Part shown: positions 18,003 to 28,973 of the stretch, one piece after another
Layout of the letters: every line of letters begins with the position of its first letter
Position numbering within the stretch: position 1 is the stretch's first letter
Assembly: GCA_963807065.1 (NCBI GenBank)
Contig: CAWDZQ010000002.1
Span: forward strand, 237,894 to 301,893
From: CAWAND01 sp963807065
GTDB taxonomy: Bacteria > Chloroflexota > Anaerolineae > Anaerolineales > E44-bin32
Length of the DNA: 64,000 nt
Direction of reading: 5' to 3'
Made by a program: the position numbers and the translations under genes
Notes under the pieces: generated by a model
Told to the model about the DNA's origin: nothing
Databases searched by the model: none
The model's input: the letters and a program-made list of their open reading frames with translations, nothing else

Positions 18003-21000
18003 TCAGCCTAACCAGACTTGCACGTTGTGTGCTGCACCGTCGTCGACTAAGGGTATCCGCCTCGCGGGGAGCAAGGCCCCGTCGAGCATCGCCTTACGCA
18101 CCCCTCGACAGATGCCATCCGGGTTTTGCACGTCAATGTGATAGACACTATGGCCGAAGCGGTAGTCGATCTTGTACCCGGGCCAGCTTGCCGGGATGCA
18201 CGGCTCGATCTCTAGTGCCGCCCCCAATCGGCGCACACCCAGGATCCGCTCCACGCCTAGCCGATACATCCAGGCCGCTGACCCTGTGTACCATGTCCAT
18301 CCCCCCTGCCCGAGATGCTCAGCCTGAGCGGACATGTCTGCGGCGACCACATACGGCTCAACCCGGTAGTACTCCGATTTCTCACGTGTTTCGGCGCGTA
18401 AGGCTGGATTGAGGAGGCTGAACAGGGCATGCGCATTATCCCCCTGGCCCAGGTCGGCGCAGGCCCAGGCAACCCACAGGGCGGCATGCGAATAGGCCCC
18501 GCCGTTCTCGCGTACGCCAGGCGGATAGCTCTTGAGGTAGCCGGGGTCCCGTTGGGACTTGTCGAAGGGCGGAGCCGCCAGCAGCACCAACCCAGCATCT
18601 GGTTGCACCAATCTATCCATTACCTCTCGCATGGCCTGGTCAGCGCGTCCCGCCTCGGCCGCGCCTGAAAGAACCGCCCAGGACTGTGCTACCGAGTCGA
18701 TGCGCCATTCATCATCTTCCACCGAGCCAAGCGGTTGTCCATCATCATAGTAGGCCCGCCGATACCAGGCCCCATCCCAGCCAGCCGACTCCAGGGCCAC
18801 CCGCAAGCCATCGGCTCGCCCTCGATGTTCAGCGGCTTCCCCCCCGCGTCCAATCCGGTCACACATATCCGCGAAACGGGTCAGCGTCGCATGCAGGAAC
18901 CAGCCCAGCCAGATGCTCTCCCCCTGTCCTCCGGCACCGACACGGTTCATGCCGTCATTCCAATCCCCGGTCCCAATCAGAGGAAGTCCGTGGCCGCCAA
19001 GGGTAGAACCCCGCTCCAGCGCGCGACGGCAGTGTTCGTAAAGCGAGTCGCTTTCGTCTGATTGTGAGAACAATCCATAGCGTTCGTCCTCGTCCGGCAG
19101 CAACTCGCCGGCTGTCAGGAACGGGACCTGCTCGGCCAGCACGCCGTCATCTCCCGTCGCCTCGACATAATGCGCCACGACAAACGGAAGCCACAACAGG
19201 TCGTCGGATATTCGCGTGCGCACACCGCGCCCGGACGGCGGATGCCACCAATGCAGCACATCGCCTTCCTCAAACTGGTGGCTTGCCGCCAACAATATGT
19301 GCTCACGTGTTACCTGAGGTGCGGCATGTACGAAGGCCATGCTGTCCTGAAGTTGGTCTCGAAATCCGAACGCACCGCTCGGCTGATATAGCGCAGCGCG
19401 TCCCCACATCCGACATGACAGCGCCTGGTACAGCAGCCACCCATTCAGCATCTGATCCATAGCTGGATCGGGCGTATTCACCGTCACCGTACCCAACGTA
19501 TCTTCCCAGAATGACTGCGTATCGTGCCAGGCCGATTCCATATTCTCGGGATCCGCGAATCGGCGGGCCAGGCTGACCGCCTCTTCTCTATCGGCACCTT
19601 GGCCGAGCAGGAAGAACACTTCCTTGGCCTGTCCGGGCTCAAGTTCGATGTGAAGCTGGATGGCGGCACACGGGTCCAATCCGGCCCCTACCGTGCCCTC
19701 CAGGCCGACACGGCCGAGGGCTGCCGGGCGGCCCGGATCTCCCATGCGCCCCAGGAACTCTGTCCGATCAGCGGTCACGCCGTGGGGCGCTTGGCTGGCG
19801 GCCAAGAAAGCGTAGCGCGGGGCAAACTCGGCATTGTAGGGGTTATGGGCAAGCAGAGCGTTGATTTGGGGTTCGTACTCAGAGATGACATATTGTGCCG
19901 TGGCCTCCCGGTTGCCGCCAAGCACCCAGGGGACGTAGCACGTCGCTGTTAGTCTTCGCGATCGGTGCCATTGGTTTTCCAGGCGCAAAGCCATCACCTT
20001 GACCGCCGCGTCCGGGGCAGCGAACAGGCGCAGGCGCTGTTTGAGCCCGTGGCTGTGATGCTCGAAGACACTGTAGCCCGCACCGTGCCGAACCAGGTAG
20101 GGAGACGGGGCTGGGGCAGGTTGAGGCGTTGGCGTCCATATCAAGGAGGTTTCTTCGTCGCGCAGGTAGATCGCTTCACCCGGCGGATCGCTGATCGGGT
20201 CATTCGACCACGGCGTCAACCGATTCTCGGCGCTGTTCTCGGCCCAAGTCGATCCCGAGCCGGTTTCCGAGACCAGGAAGCCGAAGTGCGGTTTGGCAAC
20301 CACATTGATCCATGGCCTCGGGGTCTGCTCACCAGGCCTCAAGTAGATCTGGTATTCGCGACATTCAGGGCTGAAACCACCAAGCCCATTGTCATAGGCC
20401 AGGTTGGACGGCCGGGGCAGATCCATGGTCAATTCGACGTCCCCAAGTTGGCTCAATGTCGGCCAGAAGGCTGGCAAGCGGATCCGCTCAGCCGCCGCCT
20501 CGCCCAACTGCATCGCAAGCGTCCCGTGAGATCCGTCCAGCACAACTCGAGCGGCGGTTTCAAGGAGCACCCGATCTTCGGTGGCCATTTGGTCTGAAGC
20601 CAACAGGTAGATTCCCCCACGCTGATTCAGATAGGGGTCGCTGTTCATACGGACCATCAGGCGATACAACTCGCCCTGCAGCTCCTGGCCATAGCCCGTT
20701 TCCCTGTCGACTCGCAAGACCACGTCTACCTTGACACCGCGACGGCGCCAATAGGCATGCGCGCGCAACACATCGCGCACCATCAGGCTTTCCTCACCGC
20801 TTTTCAGCACGACCAACAGAATTGGGTAATCGCCAGAAATGCCGAATCCCCACAAGCCATGTTGCCCTTTGTGGTTGGACGCCAGTGTTCCCTCCGCGGC
20901 CCGAAGCCTGGCGCTCGGGTAGATCAAGGCCGAGAGAAGGCGGTCCATCGACTCCAAATCCTGGGTAGTCAATGCCTGCTCACGCAGTTCTCGCTCAATC

Positions 21001-24000
21001 AGGCTTCGTGCCTGGCCAAAGGCCCGGCCAATCATCGTCCGGCGCTGGTAGCGGCGAGCTGTGGCCAAGACCTCGTCACGGTTCGGCCCCGCCAATGTCA
21101 GGAAATCGATACGGGCCGTCGTGTTCGGCGCCAGTTCGAACTCCAACCCCAGCGACATCACCGGGTCCAGAGTGGCCCCCGTCGCCCCAGAGGCACGCAG
21201 CCCGTCCTTGGTCAGGGAACGGGGGGCACGCGGCGTTCCGCCCCGCCCGAGGAAGCGAGCCCTATCCGTCTCGTAGGCGATCGTCCCTCTGGCGGCTGAG
21301 TTGCCAACCAGCATGTGCACCAGGAAAACCGGTTGTTCACCGGCCGCGCGCGGCCGGCGGTGAAAGATAAGCGCGTTGAGCTCGGGCAGAAATTCGCTTT
21401 CCACGAACAGTTTGCCGAAGGCCGGGTGTCTCACATCGGCCTCCTGAGCTGCAAGGACGACCTCGGCATAGCTGCTCAAGCTCAGTCGTCGAGCTCGATC
21501 GAGATGGTTGGTCACCTCAAGTTGGCGGATCTCGACATCATCTTCCGCGGCTACGGCGATCTCCAGTTTGAGCGCCAGGTCATCTTGCTGGCGACGGAAC
21601 TCCGCCTTGTAGGGATAGAAGAACGCCTGCGGATCTCCCGAATTCGAGGCGGTCGGTTGAAAGGTTGGCGACAACAGTGACCCCCGGTCCAGGTCCTGCA
21701 AGAACAACCATGCGCCTCTATCTTCCAGCGTAGCGTCGGCCCGCCAGCGGGTCAGCATCAGGTCATCCCATTGGCTGTAGCCGCCTCCGGCACTGGTGAT
21801 CACGACGCTATAGTGACCGTTGGAAAGCAGGTGGGCGCGCGGTGCCTCCGCCAGTACCGGTTCCCGCCAGGGGGTCAGGCTGACCGGTGAGCTCAACAGC
21901 CGCTCACGGGTCATAGGTGCCGCCGGCAAATCCGAGATCGGGGCGCCGGCGGGGAGTTGCTCCTGCAACAGAAGCTCGACCGTTTGCAGGCGCGGATCTG
22001 CATGGAATCGATGCACCATGACATCGCTTTGCAGGGCATTTACTACGGAGACCATGCTCATACCATGATGATGGGCCATATACGACCGGACACGTGCTTG
22101 GTGCTGACCAACGGGCACGCGCGACGGCGTGTAATCTAATGCCTCGTAGGGTCCGTACAGGCCGACCATCCCTAGGGCCTTGAACCTCTCGTAGTTAGCG
22201 AGGACGGCTTTGGTGGTGAGCGGTAATGCCAGGAGCGAGGCATAAGGGGCCACGACCAGATCGTCCTCCAACCCGCGCTTGAGCCCCAGGCCAGGCACCC
22301 CAAAGGCGCGGTACTGATAGTTCTGGCCGGCATCGAAGGCATAGTAGCCCGACTCGGAGATACCCCAAGGAGCATCTCGCCCGCTGGCGTATTGCCTTTG
22401 CCGCCGGACTGCCGTTCGGCAGCTCTCATGCAGAAGGGTACCCGGGTAGCTGCGGGTCAACAACAAAGGCATAAGGTACTCGAACATCGTCCCGCTCCAC
22501 GAAAGCAGTGCCAAGGAACCGCCAATCCGCGCCAGCGGACGGGCAAGGTGGAGCCAATGGGAGGCCGGCACATCACCTTTGGCGATGGCTATCAGGCTCG
22601 CCAGCCTGGCTTCCGAGACCAGCAGGTCGTAGTGATTGTCGTCCAGCTTCCCGGCGTCTAAGTTGAACCCAATTCGGAATACCTTTCGGCGCCGATCAAA
22701 CAGGAAGCTGAAATCCATGGCTTGGACCAGCGCGTCGCAGCGCTTGCTTATACGGCGGTAACCAATCAGCAGGCTGCCGGCCGCCAGACGGGCCGACTGC
22801 AGCGCCTCGGCCAACTGGGTGCACCACGACAGCGCCTCCAGATTTCGAGGTTCGGACCCGGCACCGGACTTCACAGACCCATTGGCCTCGATCAGCAGGG
22901 CTCGCAGCGTCTTCAGCCTGGCTTCGGCAACCAGGCCCATTTCTGGAATCTCGCGCAGACGTGGTGTCACGGGCAGGCATTCGCGCAGCGCGTGCCACGC
23001 CAGGAGGACTCGAGGCTCAGCCGCCGGCTCGGTCACCAGGTCCGGAGGATGCTCGACCAACGCCAGCCATGGGACGAGCAGCTCCACCTCACGGCGCATG
23101 TTCATGATGTGGTTTGCCAAGCGGTCCGAGCACAGGCGCAGGCCGTCGAGCACCTCCGGTAACAGCGCGTGGGGGCGGATTTCGATGAGCTGCATCAACA
23201 GTCGATCGATCTCAGGCAGGGCTTCGAGGGACACGCGCTCGAGGAGTCCCTGCCAGCGGTCCGGCTCGTGCTCCACACTCTGGATGTCCACGCAGGTCTC
23301 GGCCAGGACGGCCCGTAGAGGCGACGGACTCGTCTTAACTTCGGCGGCCGGCAGTCCTTCCTCCAACATCGTAAGTGTGTCGATCAGGCCCTGCCAGCGC
23401 GCCCATCGAAATGGCTGCATGTCGGATATGGACATGCAGCCTTGGACCAAGGTGATCAAACTCCCGGCCAGGTTGCCGCTGTCCACCGTCGACACATAGC
23501 GTGGCGGCAGCGGTGCCAGCGTACGTGTGTCGTACCAGTTCAGGAAATGGCCTTGATAGCGTTCGAGGCTGTCAAGCGAGTCAAGGGTCGAGTCCAACCG
23601 CAATGCCAGGTCCAGCAGGCTGACATAGCCCAAATCACCGGCAGCCAAGCCCGATAGCAACAAGAAACCAATATTGGTGGGAGAGGTGTGGTGAGCAATC
23701 TGGCTGCGCGGCCACTCCTGAAAGTGATCGGGTGGGAGCCAATGGTCTTCCGGGCCCACAAAGCGCTCATAGAAGAGCCAAATGCGGCGGGCAATCACAC
23801 CCAGTTGCTCACGCTGCTCCATCGAAATTGCCGGCTGATAGCGGCCCAGGGGGCGGCTGATCCACTGGGCCAGTTGGGGCGAAATCAACCAGACAATCAA
23901 GAACGGGCTAGCTATCCATATCGAGGAAGGGCGGATGAGCGCCAGCAAGACGCCAGTCGTCAATGCCACGACCGGCGCTGTAGTCATCCGTTTCCACGTC

Positions 24001-26732
24001 CAACCCAGCGCTGATCGCTTTCCCAGGGCCCGGCTGAAGTCTGCCGCTGGGGTCCACTCTAGCAACCGCCGATGGGTGAGGAGTAAGCGGACCAGGGTGA
24101 CGGCGATCGCATCCAGCGCCAGAAGAGCTTCGAAGGGCAAGAAGACCAGCGCCAGGGCCCACCGAGCCAGGTCCATCCAAATCGGGCGCAGGCGCTCGAA
24201 CGACTGGGAGGTCGGCAGGCCCACTCGCAACCCCAACACGATGCCAGCCAATATCGAAGTGCCGAGGGTGAGTACCCCGATGCCGGTCCAGAACAGGGAT
24301 GGGCCGGGGAGCAGGAGCCACCCCTCCAACAAAAGGATCAAGAGCGACGGCGCCAGCAAGCTCCTCCGAAGGTTGTCCAGGATCTTCCATCGGTCCAGTA
24401 TCGAGAAGTCGTTGGCGATCCTGCCGCCCCCTTCGGCCGGAACCCGAGGCATGAGCCAGGGCAAGAGCTGCCAGTCACCCCGAATCCAGCGGTGCTGACG
24501 CTCGGTAAGGGCCAAGTACCGGTCGGGATAGTCTTCCAAGACAACCACGTCGGATGCCAGGCCGGCGCGCCCAACGATGCCTTCGAACAGGTCATGACTG
24601 AGCAGCGCATTTTCTGGAACACGCCCCACCAAGCTGCGGCGAAAGGCAGCCACGTCCATGATTCCCTTGCCGACGTAGATCCCCTCTTGGAAGAGATCCT
24701 GGTAGACATCAGAGACGGCCAGCGAATACAGGTCCAGCCCACGGTCGCCGGCAAACAGCCGAGTGAGGTGCGTCCGGTTCACACTGGCGGGTTTGACGCG
24801 GACACGCGGTTGAAGCACTGTGTAGCCAGCAGTCAGACTGTTGGTATCCGGTTCAAAGTCCGCCTGATTCAGCGGATGGGAAATTGTGGCTATCAGCCGG
24901 TTGGCCCCGCCACGAGTCAGTTGGGAATCAGTATCCAGCGTAATCACGTAGCGAATGGGAGGCAGTGGCACATCTGGATCCGCCAGCTCGTAGGAGGAAG
25001 TGGTAGACCCGGTCAGCCAATCGCTGAGGTCAGCCAACTTGCCACGCTTGCGCTCCCACCCCATCCACACACCTTCGCTCGGGTTCCATTCTCGCTTGCG
25101 TTGGAGCAGGTGAAAGGGCGTCCGCCTTCCTTCTCCGTGTTTCTGGTTGAGCTGGCGAATCCCTGCCCTTGCCCGCTCGAGAAGTGCCTCATCGCCAGGC
25201 ATCTGCTCATGGGGAGCATCACCAAAATCGGTGAGCAAGGCAAACAAAATATGCTCATCGGCCGTGCTCAAGTAGTGCTGTTCGAGTTGGCGCATAAGGG
25301 ACCGAACTTGCATCGAGTCGATGAGCAGCGCCGGGATGGCGACGAGCGTCGTACACTCACGCGGGACGCCATCCTGGAAATCCATCTTGGGGAGAAGATG
25401 GGGTGATACCAACCTTGGGACAATCGAGTGCACCAGACCGACGGCCACGCTGATCGCAGGCACGCCCCCGCTCACAACGGCCAGCGCCGTCAAGAGGAGG
25501 CTGCCCCCCCATGCGACGGTCAGGGCTCCAAGGACACCCAGACCCGTCAAGGTGAGGAGAAGGATGCTTCCCAGGTAGACCGACACAGCATGCCTGGAGA
25601 ACCAGCGGCGTAGACGTACACCGAAGATAGGAGAGTACCCCAGACGGCCCTCCAGCACCTCGAGCCCGCGATCGAGCAAGTAATACCCGACGTGTCCTTT
25701 GCGATTGGCGAAGAGGGTCGAGGGTTCTGCCTTCCCCTCGCCTGCTGAGAATCCATGGAGACCGGCCGATGTCTGAAATCCTGGTTCCTTGGTGGCCGGA
25801 TCGAGACCAGGTTTTGAGGGCTCTGGCGCCCCAAATTGAGGTAGTTCGACCCCAGGCCCCTCCCTGTGGACAATCAGGTCAATGGCTTGCTGAGCAACAA
25901 CCTCTTCGGGGGCTTCAGTGGAGCGGGCCAAGTCTTCGATGACCTTGCGATAGCGGTCGCGTGTCTCGAAATCCATGCGGGCATAGACACCGGCTGGATC
26001 TTTGCGCAAGATCTGTTCGACTAGGCTGAGATCCTCGAAGACATGCTTCCAGTCTTGGATTTCGATGGCCCGCAAGTCGAGGATGCAGCCGGCAATTACC
26101 GACAACTCGGTGCCGTTTCCACGCCGGACATTCGCGGTGGCTACTTCGCCAGAAGAAGACGGCACACCAAGCAGCCCGTTGACCTCTTTGCCGAGTCGGT
26201 CCAGAACAGCCAGGCGAAGCAGTCCTGGCAGGGCCCACAACTCACCGATGGTCAGCGGAGCTACGGTTTGGTAGGCGGCAACGAATTGACGGACGGCATC
26301 CGGATCAAGGTGGATTTCGTGAGCGGATGTTAATTCGGAGGCCAGGACGTAGATGCGCGGCAGACCAGCGTTTGGCGCATCCAACAAGACCGGAAGCTGA
26401 CGGTAGAATCCTTCCGGCAAGTCCTGCCGCACCTGTCGCACGACCTGCTGGACCAGGTAATAGTTATCCAGCAACCATTCGGCGCCGGAGGGCACTTCAA
26501 TCCTTTGATCGGCCTGGGAGGCAAAGTGACTCCGAGCACGTACCAGAAGATCTTCCAGATCCTCAAGTTGATTCAGGTGTCTCACACTAGACACGCCTTC
26601 GCGTGAGACTTCTTGAGCGGCAAGGCGGCGTGCCATCTCCTCCAGCCCCGCTGGCGAAGCGATGCCTTCATGCTCCTTGAGGATCGGCTCAGGCAATGGG
26701 GTCAATGCTTCCCGGCCTTCCGGCGGACTCAA
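18003..26732 (-). CDS. Giant cyclic beta-glucan synthase/GH94 protein (NdvB-like)
   Basis: 2909 residues, the usual size of cyclic beta-1,2-glucan synthases. The N-terminal part has the family segment GAEWLLDNYYLVQQVVRQ (about residues 84-101), a membrane pair near 380-435, and a glycosyltransferase domain with YVITLDTDSQL and RQHRWIRGDWQLLPWL. A multi-helix membrane region (about 790-940) follows. The C-terminal half carries tandem GH94-type (glycoside phosphorylase) domains, ending with the catalytic GTGDWNDGMNRVG motif near residue 2580. It should polymerise, cyclise or trim a beta-glucan at the membrane. Its start overlaps the UspA stop by 4 bp, so the two are coupled. The precise linkage made is inferred only. 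Confidence 0.9.
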   Translation of the reverse strand: MSPPEGREALTPLPEPILKEHEGIASPAGLEEMARRLAAQEVSREGVSSVRHLNQLEDLEDLLVRARSHFASQADQRIEVPSGAEWLLDNYYLVQQVVRQVRQDLPEGFYRQLPVLLDAPNAGLPRIYVLASELTSAHEIHLDPDAVRQFVAAYQTVAPLTIGELWALPGLLRLAVLDRLGKEVNGLLGVPSSSGEVATANVRRGNGTELSVIAGCILDLRAIEIQDWKHVFEDLSLVEQILRKDPAGVYARMDFETRDRYRKVIEDLARSTEAPEEVVAQQAIDLIVHREGPGVELPQFGAPEPSKPGLDPATKEPGFQTSAGLHGFSAGEGKAEPSTLFANRKGHVGYYLLDRGLEVLEGRLGYSPIFGVRLRRWFSRHAVSVYLGSILLLTLTGLGVLGALTVAWGGSLLLTALAVVSGGVPAISVAVGLVHSIVPRLVSPHLLPKMDFQDGVPRECTTLVAIPALLIDSMQVRSLMRQLEQHYLSTADEHILFALLTDFGDAPHEQMPGDEALLERARAGIRQLNQKHGEGRRTPFHLLQRKREWNPSEGVWMGWERKRGKLADLSDWLTGSTTSSYELADPDVPLPPIRYVITLDTDSQLTRGGANRLIATISHPLNQADFEPDTNSLTAGYTVLQPRVRVKPASVNRTHLTRLFAGDRGLDLYSLAVSDVYQDLFQEGIYVGKGIMDVAAFRRSLVGRVPENALLSHDLFEGIVGRAGLASDVVVLEDYPDRYLALTERQHRWIRGDWQLLPWLMPRVPAEGGGRIANDFSILDRWKILDNLRRSLLAPSLLILLLEGWLLLPGPSLFWTGIGVLTLGTSILAGIVLGLRVGLPTSQSFERLRPIWMDLARWALALVFLPFEALLALDAIAVTLVRLLLTHRRLLEWTPAADFSRALGKRSALGWTWKRMTTAPVVALTTGVLLALIRPSSIWIASPFLIVWLISPQLAQWISRPLGRYQPAISMEQREQLGVIARRIWLFYERFVGPEDHWLPPDHFQEWPRSQIAHHTSPTNIGFLLLSGLAAGDLGYVSLLDLALRLDSTLDSLDSLERYQGHFLNWYDTRTLAPLPPRYVSTVDSGNLAGSLITLVQGCMSISDMQPFRWARWQGLIDTLTMLEEGLPAAEVKTSPSPLRAVLAETCVDIQSVEHEPDRWQGLLERVSLEALPEIDRLLMQLIEIRPHALLPEVLDGLRLCSDRLANHIMNMRREVELLVPWLALVEHPPDLVTEPAAEPRVLLAWHALRECLPVTPRLREIPEMGLVAEARLKTLRALLIEANGSVKSGAGSEPRNLEALSWCTQLAEALQSARLAAGSLLIGYRRISKRCDALVQAMDFSFLFDRRRKVFRIGFNLDAGKLDDNHYDLLVSEARLASLIAIAKGDVPASHWLHLARPLARIGGSLALLSWSGTMFEYLMPLLLTRSYPGTLLHESCRTAVRRQRQYASGRDAPWGISESGYYAFDAGQNYQYRAFGVPGLGLKRGLEDDLVVAPYASLLALPLTTKAVLANYERFKALGMVGLYGPYEALDYTPSRVPVGQHQARVRSYMAHHHGMSMVSVVNALQSDVMVHRFHADPRLQTVELLLQEQLPAGAPISDLPAAPMTRERLLSSPVSLTPWREPVLAEAPRAHLLSNGHYSVVITSAGGGYSQWDDLMLTRWRADATLEDRGAWLFLQDLDRGSLLSPTFQPTASNSGDPQAFFYPYKAEFRRQQDDLALKLEIAVAAEDDVEIRQLEVTNHLDRARRLSLSSYAEVVLAAQEADVRHPAFGKLFVESEFLPELNALIFHRRPRAAGEQPVFLVHMLVGNSAARGTIAYETDRARFLGRGGTPRAPRSLTKDGLRASGATGATLDPVMSLGLEFELAPNTTARIDFLTLAGPNRDEVLATARRYQRRTMIGRAFGQARSLIERELREQALTTQDLESMDRLLSALIYPSARLRAAEGTLASNHKGQHGLWGFGISGDYPILLVVLKSGEESLMVRDVLRAHAYWRRRGVKVDVVLRVDRETGYGQELQGELYRLMVRMNSDPYLNQRGGIYLLASDQMATEDRVLLETAARVVLDGSHGTLAMQLGEAAAERIRLPAFWPTLSQLGDVELTMDLPRPSNLAYDNGLGGFSPECREYQIYLRPGEQTPRPWINVVAKPHFGFLVSETGSGSTWAENSAENRLTPWSNDPISDPPGEAIYLRDEETSLIWTPTPQPAPAPSPYLVRHGAGYSVFEHHSHGLKQRLRLFAAPDAAVKVMALRLENQWHRSRRLTATCYVPWVLGGNREATAQYVISEYEPQINALLAHNPYNAEFAPRYAFLAASQAPHGVTADRTEFLGRMGDPGRPAALGRVGLEGTVGAGLDPCAAIQLHIELEPGQAKEVFFLLGQGADREEAVSLARRFADPENMESAWHDTQSFWEDTLGTVTVNTPDPAMDQMLNGWLLYQALSCRMWGRAALYQPSGAFGFRDQLQDSMAFVHAAPQVTREHILLAASHQFEEGDVLHWWHPPSGRGVRTRISDDLLWLPFVVAHYVEATGDDGVLAEQVPFLTAGELLPDEDERYGLFSQSDESDSLYEHCRRALERGSTLGGHGLPLIGTGDWNDGMNRVGAGGQGESIWLGWFLHATLTRFADMCDRIGRGGEAAEHRGRADGLRVALESAGWDGAWYRRAYYDDGQPLGSVEDDEWRIDSVAQSWAVLSGAAEAGRADQAMREVMDRLVQPDAGLVLLAAPPFDKSQRDPGYLKSYPPGVRENGGAYSHAALWVAWACADLGQGDNAHALFSLLNPALRAETREKSEYYRVEPYVVAADMSAQAEHLGQGGWTWYTGSAAWMYRLGVERILGVRRLGAALEIEPCIPASWPGYKIDYRFGHSVYHIDVQNPDGICRGVRKAMLDGALLPARRIPLVDDGAAHNVQVWLG

Positions 26733-27685
26733 TGCCGCCCATGTTCTCGGGCGGCCAGCTCCGCTGAAGTGGGTTCAAACGCTTGCCGGGGGAGATCCTG
26801 GACAATCAGAAGGGGCTTGTTGCCGTACATAATGAAGGACGTGGTCAGACTTCCGTAGGGCCAGCGCGTTTCCCCTGAATAGCCATGGGCACTAAGGACA
26901 ACTAGGTCAACGTCTTCTTGCACCGCCAGCTCATGTAACGTGGCGGCGACATGGTCCTCGACCAGAATGTGGGCGTCGGCGGGCGGCGAAAGTCTGGCCC
27001 GAAGGTCTTCCAGGTAGAGACTGGCCTCGGACCGATTGCGCTCTGTAAGCGCATCGACCAACGCCCGATCCTCTCTAGAAGGAGAAGCCCTACGCGGCAA
27101 TTCAGGCTTGCGAACCACCTGGACCAAGAGGACCTTCGAGATATGTTCAGCGGCCAATGCCCCCACCAGAGGCAAAACACATTCGGCGCGTTGTGACCCA
27201 TCCAGCGGCACGAGCATGTGCTCGTAACGCAGGGCAGGAAGGTCAGACGTCACCCTATGGTACGCAGGTACCAGCAGGATGGAAACGTGCGCCCGGGCCA
27301 AGATCTTCTGCACCACGCTGCTAATGTTCCAGCCACTGAGACCACTTTGGCCGTGCGAGCTGAGAAGGATAAGGTCCACATGCTCGGCTTGAGCATAGTC
27401 AATCACCCGCTCGGCCGGGTCGCCCTGCAAGAGCACTTGGGCAGCGGACAATCCGCCCAAGTGCAGCCGTTCGCCGACGCCCTGCAGGTAGGCTCCAGCT
27501 TCGGCCTCGGTGTATTGCCAGTCAAGGGGATCGATGGCGCGCGTTCGGCCAGACGGTTCTGCCTGCTCCACGACTTGCAGCAGCGTGACGCGGGCGCCTA
27601 ATGTCTGGGCCATGGCCAAAGTATGGGGCAGAACGCATTCCGCCAGAGACGAGCCGTCCAGGGGAATTAGAAGGTGCTCGAACAC
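26729..27685 (-). CDS. Tandem universal stress protein (two UspA domains)
   Basis: 318 residues from GTG 27685, preferred because AAGGAGG lies 5-6 nt upstream; a longer frame to 27736 lacks a site. Domain 1 (about 1-140) begins FEHLLIPLDGSSLAE and has SHGQSGLSGW for the ATP-binding glycine pattern. Domain 2 (about 150-290) begins YEHMLVPLDGSQRAE and has SAHGYSGETRWPYGS. UspA proteins bind ATP or ADP and act in stress adaptation. The TGA stop overlaps the ATG of the giant glucan synthase, which suggests that the glucan is made under stress. Confidence 0.9.
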   Translation of the reverse strand: MFEHLLIPLDGSSLAECVLPHTLAMAQTLGARVTLLQVVEQAEPSGRTRAIDPLDWQYTEAEAGAYLQGVGERLHLGGLSAAQVLLQGDPAERVIDYAQAEHVDLILLSSHGQSGLSGWNISSVVQKILARAHVSILLVPAYHRVTSDLPALRYEHMLVPLDGSQRAECVLPLVGALAAEHISKVLLVQVVRKPELPRRASPSREDRALVDALTERNRSEASLYLEDLRARLSPPADAHILVEDHVAATLHELAVQEDVDLVVLSAHGYSGETRWPYGSLTTSFIMYGNKPLLIVQDLPRQAFEPTSAELAAREHGRH

Positions 27686-28418
27686 CGTGCCCTCCTTAAT
27701 GGATGAACCGTTCTTTGGGGACACGTACACTTTCAAGCTGGAGTTTGCAGGACGGCAACGCGGGACAAAGTGAATCTGCGTGGAATGAGGGGGATGGGCC
27801 CTCGGCCTTCCTCGGCATACTCAGGCCCCGAGTTCAGCCTCGTATTGGCCGCTCGTAATCTCTATGGTACCACCCCATGCTTCGATGGATATCCGGCCGG
27901 GGACCGAGGGACTGTTCCCGGCCGGTGGATGGATGGACCCGGGTGCCACGCAAATGACTATTGGGTCTCCTGACTAAGAACACGGGATGGTCGGCGAATT
28001 ATGGCCAGGCCAGATTGCCCATCTGGGCATCGTCCCAGATGGGTCGGCGAGCCCCAATAGCTGGCGAAGTCCTCGAAAGTGCCAGGATTGCGGCCCAGAG
28101 GATGGATTGGGCTTTCTGACACCCAGGAACCGCCTCCAATCCTTGCCGATCCATAGCGGAACCAGTCACTGATTCGTGGTAGCTGTCGCGGTGACGACCG
28201 TGCAATGGCGGGCCCCATTCCCATTCGAGGGATCCTAAGAAGGGGAGAAACGGCCATTGGAAGAGGCGATGCAAATCTCCAACTCTGGCCCAACAGGTCG
28301 AGGGAATTTCCGACCTTGAGGTTGGGAAACCTTCCGCTATGGCGAAGGAACTAACGCAGCCATGCTTCTTCTAGGATCGCCTGAAATAGCTTGTCTGAGC
28401 CCGCTCAGTGCATTCCGC
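27686..28418. other. Noncoding stretch with a perfect 10-bp hairpin
   Basis: No coding frame is convincing. A perfect 10-bp inverted repeat (28018-28027 and 28034-28043, loop CATCGT) is the clearest structure and could end leftward transcripts from the gene at 28419. The promoter of the UspA/glucan-synthase operon should lie near 27690-27800. Confidence 0.45.
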
Positions 28419-28973
28419 CTAGCCCTCCAACACCGTTTCCTCTGCGCCCAGGAGCTCCTTGAAAAGAGATCGGTAATGGATCATGGCCTGTCGTAGCTCT
28501 TCAGTATCCGCCTGGTTCTCCTTGTTCTTGAGTGCGATCTCTCGTGCGGCGCGGTAATTGCTGACCATCTCTGGATAACTCACCGAGATGTCGGCCGCTC
28601 GCTGGTCAAAATCGGAGACAGGATAGGCACGAAGCTGCATGACTTCTTTGATCAGGCGATCGGCATCCACGATTGCCTCTCCCGGTTCGTCGACAAACTT
28701 GGATTGGACGCCGGCCCATTCAGCCAGGTAAGCCTCTCGCTCCCCAACTGAAAGTGGACGAATCTCCAACGCATCAACGTGCTTCTGCCGCTCCCCAAGC
28801 TCTGCCTGTGCACTCTTCTCACTACCCATGCTCTCTACGGTGTGATCATACTCTGGCCCGAACTGATCCTGGAACTTCTCCGTACGTTTTCGCCCGGCAA
28901 AGACCCAAGCTAGTACGGCGCCGATGACCGCCAATACCAGAACAACGGCGACGATCGTAAATGTAGTGTTCAT
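28419..28973 (-). CDS. Membrane-anchored protein of unknown function
   Basis: 184 residues from ATG 28973, which has AAGGAG upstream; a longer in-frame start near 29213 has no site. One N-terminal transmembrane helix (TFTIVAVVLVLAVIGAVLAW) is followed by GRKR and a charged helical domain with GPEYDHTVES, GEREAYLAEWAGVQSKFVDE and PVSDFDQRAADISVSYP. I recognise this as a family common in actinobacterial and chloroflexi genomes and usually annotated only as hypothetical. The domain should be cytoplasmic. Nothing in the neighbourhood defines a role. Confidence 0.75.
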   Translation of the reverse strand: MNTTFTIVAVVLVLAVIGAVLAWVFAGRKRTEKFQDQFGPEYDHTVESMGSEKSAQAELGERQKHVDALEIRPLSVGEREAYLAEWAGVQSKFVDEPGEAIVDADRLIKEVMQLRAYPVSDFDQRAADISVSYPEMVSNYRAAREIALKNKENQADTEELRQAMIHYRSLFKELLGAEETVLEG

